5,767 nt of DNA. It comes from Clostridiaceae bacterium. GTDB taxonomy: Bacteria; Bacillota; Clostridia; Saccharofermentanales; DTU023. The stretch spans positions 1 to 5,767 of the forward strand of contig JAAZGN010000163.1 in the NCBI GenBank assembly GCA_012511185.1, given 5' to 3'. Below, piece by piece: positions 1 to 5,767 of the stretch. A program made the translations under genes and the position numbers. Position 1 is the first letter of the stretch. Every line of letters starts with the position of its first letter. Under the pieces are notes generated by a model. It was not told where the DNA came from, did not search any database, and worked only from the letters and a program-made list of their open reading frames with translations.

Positions 1-1
1 C

Positions 2-1543
2 TTCAGCGCGCTGTACTTTCCGGCCGCAAAGGCCGAGATCGCACGCCCTGTGATGCGTGAGCTGCTTGCGCGGCTCCACTTCCTGCTGGACGTGGGGCTG
101 GATTACCTGACGCTGGCGCGCTCCTCCGGCACCCTGTCGGGAGGTGAATCGCAGCGGATCCGGCTTGCAACCCAGATCGGGGCCGGTCTGACGGGCGTTC
201 TCTATGTACTCGACGAACCCAGTATCGGGCTTCACCAGCGCGATAACATCAGGCTCCTTGAAACCTTGAAAAACCTCCGCGATCTGGGCAATACAGTCCT
301 GGTCGTCGAGCATGACGAAGAGACAATCTGGGAAGCCGACCACTTGATTGACATCGGGCCGGGAGCCGGTGTCCACGGCGGACGTATTGTTGCCCAGGGG
401 CGGCCTGATGACATCGCGCAGAACTGCGATTCGATCACCGGCCAGTACCTGTCGGGTCGCAAACGTATTCCGGTTCCCGCCGTCCGGCGCCCAACCGACC
501 AGGGCTTTTTGACCATCCGGGGAGCGCGGGAGAACAATCTCAAAAATTTTGACCTCGATCTTCCTCTGGGCGTCATGACTTGTGTGACAGGCGTTTCAGG
601 TTCGGGTAAAAGCTCCCTGGTCAACAATATCCTGCTCAAGAAACTGGAAAGCGAACTCAACCGCTCCAGGCGGGTTATCGGTCAAGTCGACGCGGTGGAG
701 GGAATCGGGCAGCTTGATAAAGTCATTGCCATTGACCAGACACCAATCGGCAGGACGCCACGCTCCAACCCCGCGACCTACACTTCGACCTTTGATCTGA
801 TCCGGTCGCTGTTCGCTGAAACGCCGGCGGCCAAGCAGCGCGGTTACAAACCGGGCCGCTTCAGTTTCAATGTGAGGGGCGGACGCTGTGAGGCCTGTTC
901 GGGTAACGGGGTCAACCGGATCGAGATGCATTTTCTGCCGGATGTCTTCGTGACCTGTGATGTCTGTCATGGCAAGCGCTACAACCGGGAAACGCTGGAA
1001 GTTCTTTATAAAGGTAATAACATCAGCGATGTCCTGGATATGACTGTCAGCGAAGCCCTCGACTTCTTCGGCAATATCCCCGCCATCACCAGGAAGCTTC
1101 AGACTCTTGAGGATGTTGGCCTGGGCTATATCAAGCTGGGCCAGTCGTCGACCCAACTTTCGGGCGGTGAGGCCCAACGGGTCAAACTTGCCTTTGAGCT
1201 TTCAAAGCGGAGCACCGGCAAAACCCTGATCATTCTCGACGAACCGACGACGGGGCTCCATGCCGCGGATGTTCACCGCCTGACCGGCATCCTGCAACGG
1301 CTTGTCGACGCGGGCAATACGGTCATCGTCATCGAGCACAATCTCGATGTCATCAAAACAGCCGATTACATCGTGGATCTGGGGCCTGAAGGTGGTGATC
1401 GCGGGGGCCAGGTCATCGCGACAGGGACACCGGAGGAAGTGGCGGCTTGTCCCGGATCCTTTACAGGTATCTACCTTGAATCGATCCTGAACCGGGAACT
1501 CGCGTTCAGTTGTGCGAAAAGTAGCCCTTGTTCTTGTGATTAG
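2..1543 (+). CDS. uvrA: UvrA, excinuclease ABC subunit A (C-terminal part, 5' end outside window)
   Basis: UvrA is the cytoplasmic damage-recognition ATPase of nucleotide excision repair. It works as a dimer and loads UvrB at DNA lesions. The open frame is already running at the left edge, so the first Walker A and the UvrB-binding and insertion regions lie outside; 513 of roughly 940 expected residues are visible. In order: ABC signature LSGGESQR (134-157), Walker B VLYVLDEPS (197-223), second Walker A GVSGSGKSS (590-616), the C-terminal zinc finger with Cys codons at 887, 896, 956 and 965 (CEAC and CDVC), second signature LSGGEAQR (1157-1180), and second Walker B with Asp and Glu codons at 1238 and 1241 followed by PTTGLH. 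The match to known UvrA is close throughout. A GTG at 50 lies inside the protein and is not the start. Oddities: Phe (codon 1193) in VKLAFELSKR, where Arg, Thr or Ser is more usual, and a tail of about 17 residues with three cysteines beyond the usual end. Confidence 0.98.
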   Translation, partial: FSALYFPAAKAEIARPVMRELLARLHFLLDVGLDYLTLARSSGTLSGGESQRIRLATQIGAGLTGVLYVLDEPSIGLHQRDNIRLLETLKNLRDLGNTVLVVEHDEETIWEADHLIDIGPGAGVHGGRIVAQGRPDDIAQNCDSITGQYLSGRKRIPVPAVRRPTDQGFLTIRGARENNLKNFDLDLPLGVMTCVTGVSGSGKSSLVNNILLKKLESELNRSRRVIGQVDAVEGIGQLDKVIAIDQTPIGRTPRSNPATYTSTFDLIRSLFAETPAAKQRGYKPGRFSFNVRGGRCEACSGNGVNRIEMHFLPDVFVTCDVCHGKRYNRETLEVLYKGNNISDVLDMTVSEALDFFGNIPAITRKLQTLEDVGLGYIKLGQSSTQLSGGEAQRVKLAFELSKRSTGKTLIILDEPTTGLHAADVHRLTGILQRLVDAGNTVIVIEHNLDVIKTADYIVDLGPEGGDRGGQVIATGTPEEVAACPGSFTGIYLESILNRELAFSCAKSSPCSCD

Positions 1544-1563
1544 AGCGTACAATCCCGTATGAT
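1534..1563 (+). promoter_or_regulatory. Candidate housekeeping (sigma-70/SigA-type) promoter for the clpE-like gene
   Basis: TTGTGA (1534-1539, 4 of 6 consensus bases) and TATGAT (1558-1563, 5 of 6) are separated by 18 bases. They lie 35 bases upstream of the clpE start. The -35 box falls within the last codons of uvrA. I found no CtsR direct heptad repeat (GGTCAAA type) and no CIRCE inverted repeat nearby, so classical heat-shock control is not evident here. The call rests on sequence resemblance alone. Confidence 0.45.
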
Positions 1564-1584
1564 AGAGGACGGAAGAGGGCGACT

Positions 1585-1590
1585 GGGAAG
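1585..1590 (+). promoter_or_regulatory. Ribosome binding site of the clpE-like gene
   Basis: GGGAAG lies 8 bases before the ATG at 1599. It is a moderate Shine-Dalgarno match. It supports this ATG, which also places the first zinc-finger cysteine at residue 4, as expected for ClpE-type proteins. Confidence 0.6.
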
Positions 1591-1598
1591 TAGATAAG

Positions 1599-4145
1599 AT
1601 GAGTAAGTGTTCGATTTGCAATAAGAATGAAGCGGCGATTTTCACGACCCGCTATGAAGACGGCCAGGCGCGCATGGACGGGATTTGTCTCAGATGCGCT
1701 TTTGAGTCGGATCTTCCCGGTCTTGACCAGCTCTTTTCGCGGGCCGGTATCAACGAGGAAAACATCGATGAGATTACGGCGCGGATGAACGAGGTCCTGG
1801 CCGGTATTTCTGCCAAGAATCCTGAGGATCTGCTGAAAGGATTGCTGTCAGCTGACTTTACCGATATTTCATCACTCACAGGACTGCCCTTCGGTGAAGG
1901 TCTGTTTGAAAAAGAAGAAACCGCTGATGGTGAGGAGCCACCGAAGGAGCGGCCGTCCCTGCGGCCACATGCCTCGATTGGCGAATTAATGCCTGCCAGT
2001 ATCGGCGAACCAGACGAATTATCCGGCTACCGGCAGGCAACATCCGGCCGCAAAAAGGCGCGTGACAAGAAAGAGCGCAAGCGCAAGTTCCTGGAACAGT
2101 TTGCCATCAACTTGACAGATGAGGCAAATGCCGGCAGGATCGACCGGATCATCGGCCGCGACGAAGAGCTGGCGCGAACCATTCAGATCCTCAACCGGAG
2201 ATCAAAGAACAATCCCGCCCTGATCGGTGAAGCCGGGGTCGGCAAGACTGCCATCGCCGAGGGGCTGGCGGTCCGGATCGCCGAAGGCAGGGTCCCCGCC
2301 AAACTTCTTGACCAGGAATTGTTTCTCCTTGACATGACAGCCATGGTGGCCGGGACACAGTTCCGCGGCCAGTTTGAGAGCAGGATGAAGGGGGTGGTGG
2401 ACGACGCCAGGCGATCCGGCAACGTCATCCTTGTCATCGATGAGCTGCATAACATCATGGGCGCGGGCGACGCCGAAGGCGCCATGAACGCTGCCAATAT
2501 TCTCAAGCCAGCCCTGGCCCGGGGAGAGATCCGGGTGATCGGTTCGACGACACTCGATGAGTACAGGCGCTTCATCGAGAAGGATTCCGCCCTTGAGCGC
2601 CGCTTCCAAAAAGTCATGGTGGATGAGCCGTCCGAGGAACTGACGCTGCAGATCCTGCTCGGCGTCAAAGACTATTACGAGAAGCACCATCATGTGATTT
2701 TTCCGGTCCCGGTCCTGGAGGCAGCAGTCAAACTCTCAAACCGTTACATCATGGACCGTTTCCAGCCCGACAAGGCCATTGATCTGATCGACGAGGCGGG
2801 ATCCAGGCAGAACCTGGATTCAGAATGCCTGACGATTCTCAAGCACCTGCAGGACAAGCGCGATGAGCTGGTCGAGCTTTGTGATGAAAAAGAAAGGGAA
2901 GTCTCCGAACAGTCCCTGTCAGACGACGCCCTTCGCCACTACGAAATCCTCCAGGATTTGCGGTCGGAGTTGATGCGTGTCGAGACGGAAATCACTGAGG
3001 TGGAGGAAGTCTGTCAGCCGGTCGAGGTGACCGAACAGGATATCGCAGGTGTTGTAGAGATGTGGACAGGCATTCCTGTGCAAAGACTGACCCAATCGGA
3101 GTCCGACCGTCTGCTTAATCTGGAGGAACAGCTTCACCGCCGCGTCATCGGCCAGGACGAGGCCATCAACGCGCTGGCGCGCGCTGTCAGGCGGACACGG
3201 GCGGGATTTGCTCCCAAGCGCAAGCCGGCCTCCTTCTTGTTTGTCGGACCGACAGGGGTCGGAAAGACAGAACTGGTCAAGAGTCTGGCTGAAACCATGT
3301 TCGACACGGAAGACAGCCTGGTCAGGCTTGACATGTCGGAGTTCATGGAAGCGCACACCGTCAGCAAACTGATCGGGTCGCCCCCTGGCTATGTCGGCTA
3401 CGACGATGGCGGACAATTAACGGAGAAAATCAGGCGAAAGCCCTACAGTGTCGTCCTGTTTGACGAAATTGAGAAGGCGCATTCCGATGTATACAATATG
3501 CTCCTCCAGATCCTCGACGACGGGCGGCTGACAGACAGCCATGGCCGGGTGGTCAATTTTGAAAACACCATCATCGTCATGACTTCGAATGCCGGTACGA
3601 CACTCAAATCACATGGGATCGGTTTTGGCGCCCATGGCCACCAGGCCATGGAAGAACGCGTCGACACCATCTTGAAAGAGCTTTTCCGGCCCGAATTTCT
3701 CAACCGCATCGATGAAGTGATTGTCTTCCATGAACTGTCAAAGGAAGAGATACGCGAGATTGTCGACCTCATGCTGAAGGAACCGGAAAAATCACTCGAG
3801 CAGCGCGGGATCGAACTGGTTGTGGAAGCCGCGGCACGCGAAGCATTGGCAGAAGAGGGCTATGATCCCAAGTTCGGCGCCCGACCCTTGCGCAGAATGA
3901 TCCAGCGACGTATCGAGGATACCCTGGCTGATCTCTGGTTAAACCGTGAAATTACCTCAGCGACCCGGGTGGTCGTTGATGTGGCCCCACAAGGGAGCAC
4001 AGCCCACCAAAAGGATGAGGATGCCGTGACCGATGGCAGCGGTTGCTATCTCTTCCGATGGATGGGGGGGGAGCGTATCGAATGCGGTCATGACAGTGCG
4101 GAGGATGAATCGGACCATGGTGAGAAGAGCACGGCTGAAGCTTGA
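1599..4145 (+). CDS. clpE: ATP-dependent Clp protease ATP-binding subunit, ClpE-like (zinc-finger Hsp100)
   Basis: This is a cytoplasmic AAA+ unfoldase that probably threads substrates into ClpP. Residues 4, 7, 30 and 33 form a C-x2-C...C-x2-C zinc finger in place of the paired Clp N-domain of ClpC; this arrangement is typical of ClpE. A variable linker (about 40-165) ends in a strongly basic stretch (151-163). ATPase domain 1 has Walker A GEAGVGKT (210-217), Walker B ending D281-E282, and arginines 334 and 335 in the ALERRF arginine-finger region. A charged, probably coiled-coil middle region spans about 405-471, with a weak UVR-like segment. Domain 2 has Walker A GPTGVGKT (550-557), pore motif GYVG (Tyr598), Walker B ending D622-E623, sensor MTSN (661-664) and sensor-2 motif GAR (760-762). 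I674-G675-F676 fits the [LIV]-G-[FL] ClpP-docking tripeptide, which argues against ClpB. At 848 residues it is longer than the usual ClpE (roughly 700-750, from memory) because of the linker and an acidic tail (about 795-848). The last 29 bases overlap the next gene. The family call is firm; ClpE rather than ClpC rests on the zinc finger. Confidence 0.93.
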   Translation: MSKCSICNKNEAAIFTTRYEDGQARMDGICLRCAFESDLPGLDQLFSRAGINEENIDEITARMNEVLAGISAKNPEDLLKGLLSADFTDISSLTGLPFGEGLFEKEETADGEEPPKERPSLRPHASIGELMPASIGEPDELSGYRQATSGRKKARDKKERKRKFLEQFAINLTDEANAGRIDRIIGRDEELARTIQILNRRSKNNPALIGEAGVGKTAIAEGLAVRIAEGRVPAKLLDQELFLLDMTAMVAGTQFRGQFESRMKGVVDDARRSGNVILVIDELHNIMGAGDAEGAMNAANILKPALARGEIRVIGSTTLDEYRRFIEKDSALERRFQKVMVDEPSEELTLQILLGVKDYYEKHHHVIFPVPVLEAAVKLSNRYIMDRFQPDKAIDLIDEAGSRQNLDSECLTILKHLQDKRDELVELCDEKEREVSEQSLSDDALRHYEILQDLRSELMRVETEITEVEEVCQPVEVTEQDIAGVVEMWTGIPVQRLTQSESDRLLNLEEQLHRRVIGQDEAINALARAVRRTRAGFAPKRKPASFLFVGPTGVGKTELVKSLAETMFDTEDSLVRLDMSEFMEAHTVSKLIGSPPGYVGYDDGGQLTEKIRRKPYSVVLFDEIEKAHSDVYNMLLQILDDGRLTDSHGRVVNFENTIIVMTSNAGTTLKSHGIGFGAHGHQAMEERVDTILKELFRPEFLNRIDEVIVFHELSKEEIREIVDLMLKEPEKSLEQRGIELVVEAAAREALAEEGYDPKFGARPLRRMIQRRIEDTLADLWLNREITSATRVVVDVAPQGSTAHQKDEDAVTDGSGCYLFRWMGGERIECGHDSAEDESDHGEKSTAEA
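1971..2018 (+). repeat. Imperfect tandem 24-base/8-residue repeat in the Clp linker
   Basis: Residues 125-132 (ASIGELMP) and 133-140 (ASIGEPDE) form two adjacent units that share ASIGE. The codons differ (TCG ATT against AGT ATC for Ser-Ile), so the peptide repeat is better conserved than the DNA repeat. This could mean an old duplication with selection on the peptide, or chance. It lies in the disordered-looking linker between zinc finger and ATPase domain 1. Confidence 0.6.
4064..4071 (+). repeat. G8 homopolymer near the end of clpE
   Basis: Eight consecutive G bases lie within the codons for the Met-Gly-Gly-Glu stretch of the acidic Clp tail. Runs of this length are prone to polymerase slippage and to sequencing or assembly error. 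One extra G would end the Clp protein early, at the TGA now at 4091-4093. One G fewer would put the Clp frame into that of the downstream DUF975 gene. Confidence 0.9.
4100..4104 (+). promoter_or_regulatory. Ribosome binding site deciding the DUF975 gene start
   Basis: GGAGG lies within the end of clpE. It abuts the ATG at 4105, which is too close to use. It is 12 bases before the ATG at 4117, a long but workable spacing. This favours 4117 over the in-frame ATGs further upstream at 4033 and 4090. Confidence 0.5.
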
Positions 4146-5115
4146 CGCCCGCAGACATTTATCAGAAAAGTACGGCGACGCCCTAGGCGTCGCGGTTGTG
4201 ACATCCCTTATCACCGGCGCCGTTTCAATCGTCGTTTCAGTGACAAGCGGTAAGTTTTTTCCTGAAATCCAATTACCCTTTCTGGACGGTTTGTCCGGTT
4301 TGGGGGACCAGGAAATAACATACGGGGAGCTTGTTGATTGGCTGGCCGATTACCTGGCCCGTATCCGCGTCAGCTGGCCACTGATCGTCTTGGGTGCACT
4401 GATCAGCCTGGTTGCCACTGCACTGTACAAGATTTTCGTGGGCAATGTTATTTCGGTCGGGCGCGAACGCTGGTATCTGAGAGCCGCCCATAACGATGTG
4501 GCGCCACCCTTTTCATTGACCTTCACGCCTTTTCGCAAAGGTCAGTACGGAAAGACTGTGTGGGGAATGCTGTGGGTGTCGATCTGGCTTTTCATCTGGT
4601 CGGTCATTCCGACCTTGATCTTCCTTGCCGGGCTTCTTCCCAGCCAGCTTGTTTTGTTCCATGTACTCTTGAACCGGACGGCTCTGACCCAGGGCCTGCT
4701 TCTCCGCCTGTCAAAGCATTACGGACTTCCCCTCTTTGTCTTCGGGCTTCCCATGCTCTTGATCTCCATGCTGCTTTCCCTGATCATGACCCTGGTCATG
4801 ATACGAAAGCGCTACAGTTACTGCCTTGTCCCTTACCTGTTGGCCGACAACCCGTCGCTGGGAGGCAGGCAGGCGCTCAACCTCTCGAAGGCTATGACCC
4901 GGGGCAACATCTGGAAACTATTTATGCTTGATTTGTCTTTTATCGGCTGGATCCTGCTTTGCCTGGTATGCATTTGTTTCCCGTGGGTGACGCTTCATCT
5001 TTTTGCGCCCTACTACTTTATGAGTTGGGCGGAAGCCTACAAGCTGCTTCGGGACCAAGCGGCCAAGCGGGGTATAATCCGCATGGAAGAGCTGGGTTAT
5101 GTGCGTGTGACCTAA
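4117..5115 (+). CDS. DUF975-family integral membrane protein
   Basis: This is a membrane protein of unknown function. From the ATG at 4117 it has 332 residues and about five hydrophobic segments, near residues 22-43, 86-109, 149-174, 206-229 and 268-300. The recognisable signature is in the C-terminal third: RYSYCLVPYLLADNP, then a region with ALNLSKAMTRGNIWKLF, then LDLSFIGWILL and a final APYYFMSWAEAYKLL. This order (tyrosine-rich segment, ADNP, LS-x-MT-x-G, DLSFIGW) is characteristic of DUF975 proteins, which are common in Firmicutes. The N-terminus is basic (RRARLK), which suggests it stays cytoplasmic. The frame is open back to an ATG at 4033, but that extension runs over the clpE tail and has no good ribosome site, so the start is uncertain by up to 28 codons. 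It overlaps clpE by 29 bases and is followed after 10 bases by the NfeD-like gene, consistent with coupled translation. Family call fairly sure; function unknown. Confidence 0.85.
   Translation: MVRRARLKLDARRHLSEKYGDALGVAVVTSLITGAVSIVVSVTSGKFFPEIQLPFLDGLSGLGDQEITYGELVDWLADYLARIRVSWPLIVLGALISLVATALYKIFVGNVISVGRERWYLRAAHNDVAPPFSLTFTPFRKGQYGKTVWGMLWVSIWLFIWSVIPTLIFLAGLLPSQLVLFHVLLNRTALTQGLLLRLSKHYGLPLFVFGLPMLLISMLLSLIMTLVMIRKRYSYCLVPYLLADNPSLGGRQALNLSKAMTRGNIWKLFMLDLSFIGWILLCLVCICFPWVTLHLFAPYYFMSWAEAYKLLRDQAAKRGIIRMEELGYVRVT
4175..4193 (+). other. Perfect 8-bp inverted repeat with 3-base loop
   Basis: GCGACGCC, loop CTA, GGCGTCGC: eight G/C-rich pairs starting 29 bases past the clpE stop, inside the early codons of the DUF975 gene. 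No T-run follows, so it is not an intrinsic terminator. It could pause transcription, protect the upstream mRNA end or modulate translation, or be accidental. Confidence 0.55.
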
Positions 5116-5120
5116 GGGGG
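5114..5120 (+). promoter_or_regulatory. Ribosome binding site of the NfeD-like gene
   Basis: AAGGGGG overlaps the DUF975 stop codon and is 5 bases from the GTG at 5126. It supports a GTG start and translational coupling with the upstream gene. Confidence 0.65.
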
Positions 5121-5125
5121 CGGGT

Positions 5126-5512
5126 GTGTCTTCAGTAGAGACAGGGAGAATCCTGATTACTCTCTTCCAGATACTGGCAGTACTGGCGGCCCTTGCGTCG
5201 GCGCTGACCCTGGCGCGCCATATGGTGGAAAAACGGGTCAGGAGCGCCATGGGGCGGCATATGGGCAGTCTGGTCGGCAAGCGCGCCCTGGTCGTATCGG
5301 ATCTCCGTGCTGGCCGCCCCGGCCTGATCCGGCCTCTGGAATCTACTACAGGCAGGGAAAGCGGAAGGTCACACGCCAGTTTGGAAAATGCAACCCCGCC
5401 GGCTACCTTCCCTGCCATGGCCAATCAATTGATTTCGCGGGGACGGGTGGTACGGGTGACGGGGGGAGATCCTGAAGGCTATCTCGTGCAACCGCTTGAG
5501 AAGGAAAGATAA
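5126..5512 (+). CDS. Small single-helix membrane protein with NfeD-like C-terminal domain
   Basis: This is a 128-residue protein with a GTG start. Residues 9-30 are a clear hydrophobic helix (ILITLFQILAVLAALASALT), followed by a basic stretch (RHMVEKRVRSAMGR), so the soluble part probably faces the cytoplasm. Residues 49-71 (LVGKRALVVSDLRAGRPGLI and on) and 102-124 (LISRGRVVRVTGGDPEGYLV, then PL) fit the two conserved halves of the NfeD C-terminal OB-fold: G-x-x-G/A-x-x-x-x-DLR-P/A-x-G, then I-x-x-G-x-x-V-x-V, then V-x-PL. Between them, about 73-100 is longer and more Ser/Thr/Pro-rich than the usual short connection. Full NfeD proteins have several helices and often accompany stomatin/SPFH (flotillin-like) proteins in membrane organisation; no partner is visible here. 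The protein starts 10 bases after the DUF975 gene and ends 3 bases before pgi. The NfeD assignment is by pattern only and moderate; the membrane topology is surer. Confidence 0.65.
   Translation: MSSVETGRILITLFQILAVLAALASALTLARHMVEKRVRSAMGRHMGSLVGKRALVVSDLRAGRPGLIRPLESTTGRESGRSHASLENATPPATFPAMANQLISRGRVVRVTGGDPEGYLVQPLEKER
5501..5505 (+). promoter_or_regulatory. Ribosome binding site of pgi
   Basis: AAGGA, within AAGGAAAG at the end of the NfeD-like gene, is 10 bases before the ATG at 5516 and 7 before an in-frame GTG at 5513. Either could initiate. ATG is preferred because it gives the family-typical distance to the His-Glu pair at residues 16-17. Confidence 0.55.
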
Positions 5513-5515
5513 GTG

Positions 5516-5767
5516 ATGCTGGAATTTCTTGACTCTTTGACCGGGGATTTTATCGGAGCCCATGAATACGAACAGATGAGGGATCAGCTCCTGACAGCGC
5601 GCGGTCAGCTTGACGGCAGAAGCGGACCGGGTTCTGAATTTACAGGATGGCTGGATCTTCCTGTAGCCTTGAGTGCGGAGGAACTCGAGTCCATCCGGCT
5701 TGCGGCATTACAGATCCGGGAACAGTTTGAGATCCTGATCATCGTTGGCATCGGCGGCTCCTATTTA
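5516..5767 (+). CDS. pgi: Glucose-6-phosphate isomerase (N-terminal part, 3' end outside window)
   Basis: This cytoplasmic glycolytic enzyme interconverts glucose 6-phosphate and fructose 6-phosphate. The 84 visible codons carry the conserved start of the shorter Firmicutes-type Pgi (about 450 residues in full): FIGAHEY (12-18), then G-x-G-x-x-F-x-GWLDLP (37-49), an E-E-L-x-x-IRLAA helix (55-64), and the first sugar-isomerase (SIS) strand ILIIVGIGGSYL (73-84). The phosphosugar-binding GIGGS loop sits right at the window edge. The catalytic Glu/His/Lys residues lie outside. The gene starts 3 bases after the NfeD-like gene and has its own ribosome site, so it is probably co-transcribed with the genes upstream. 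An in-frame GTG at 5513 is an alternative start that would add one residue. No truncation or damage is visible. Confidence 0.96.
   Translation, partial: MLEFLDSLTGDFIGAHEYEQMRDQLLTARGQLDGRSGPGSEFTGWLDLPVALSAEELESIRLAALQIREQFEILIIVGIGGSYL

Noticed and set aside
596..1177. Long open frame on the - strand opposite uvrA
   Set aside because: It lies wholly antisense to strongly conserved UvrA motifs, its translation resembles no family I know, and such mirror frames are common in G+C-rich genes.
1178..1199. CtsR-like heptad GGTCAAA at the second UvrA signature region
   Set aside because: Only a single heptad is present, without its direct repeat, and it encodes the conserved RVKLA residues of UvrA some 400 bases upstream of clpE.
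1544..1598. Possible terminator or heat-shock operator between uvrA and clpE
   Set aside because: No stem followed by T-run, no CIRCE inverted repeat and no CtsR-type direct repeat could be found in the gap.
2202..2693. Long - strand open frames opposite clpE (also 2919-3416)
   Set aside because: They are antisense to the ATPase domains, with no ribosome site context and no recognisable protein; they are shadow frames of the coding strand.
3632..3651. Inverted repeat CCATGGCC, loop ACCA, GGCCATGG inside clpE
   Set aside because: It is perfect but short, lies mid-gene in codons for AHGHQAME near the ClpP loop, and has no T-run or regulatory context; probably chance.
1599..4145. ClpB (disaggregase) identity for the Clp ATPase
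   Set aside because: It has an N-terminal zinc finger, a middle region far shorter than ClpB's, and an IGF ClpP-docking tripeptide that ClpB lacks.
4560..4931. Open frame of 123 codons on the + strand inside the DUF975 gene
   Set aside because: It is out of frame within a gene with clear membrane helices and family motifs, and its composition is His/Pro/Ala-rich shadow sequence.

Overview
The window reads as an ordinary bacterial chromosomal stretch, most likely from a Firmicutes (Bacillota) lineage, perhaps a Clostridia-type organism with a moderately high G+C (mid-50s percent, judged by eye). The lineage call rests on the gene complement: a zinc-finger Clp ATPase of the ClpE type, a DUF975-type membrane protein and a Firmicutes-type glucose-6-phosphate isomerase N-terminus. 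Genus or species cannot be read from this sequence. All genes are on the + strand and packed tightly. The longest gap is about 55 bases, so no non-genic stretch approaches 300 bases.

Layout: (1) positions 2-1543 hold the C-terminal half of the excision-repair ATPase UvrA, entering from the left edge. (2) A 55-base gap with a fair promoter candidate (TTGTGA, 18 bases, TATGAT), partly inside the end of uvrA, leads to (3) a complete 848-residue two-ATPase-domain Hsp100/Clp unfoldase. It has an N-terminal four-cysteine zinc finger and an IGF ClpP-docking tripeptide (1599-4145), so it is best called ClpE-like. (4) A five-helix DUF975-family membrane protein overlaps its end (about 4117-5115). (5) A small one-helix protein with an NfeD-like C-terminal domain follows after 10 bases (5126-5512). 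(6) The first 84 codons of glucose-6-phosphate isomerase (pgi) start 3 bases later and run off the right edge (5516-5767).

The clpE-like gene, the DUF975 gene, the NfeD-like gene and pgi have overlapping or nearly touching ends and individual Shine-Dalgarno sequences, which suggests one transcription unit. No terminator is visible between uvrA and clpE, so readthrough from uvrA is possible. The themes are DNA repair, protein quality control, membrane proteins of unknown role, and glycolysis. Nothing in the sequence proves a shared function.

I see no mobile element, CRISPR array, RNA gene, defence system or transfer signature. The points most worth a second look are the two poorly characterised membrane proteins between clpE and pgi, the unusual linker and C-terminal tail of the Clp ATPase, and a G8 tract in that tail that could hide a frameshift.
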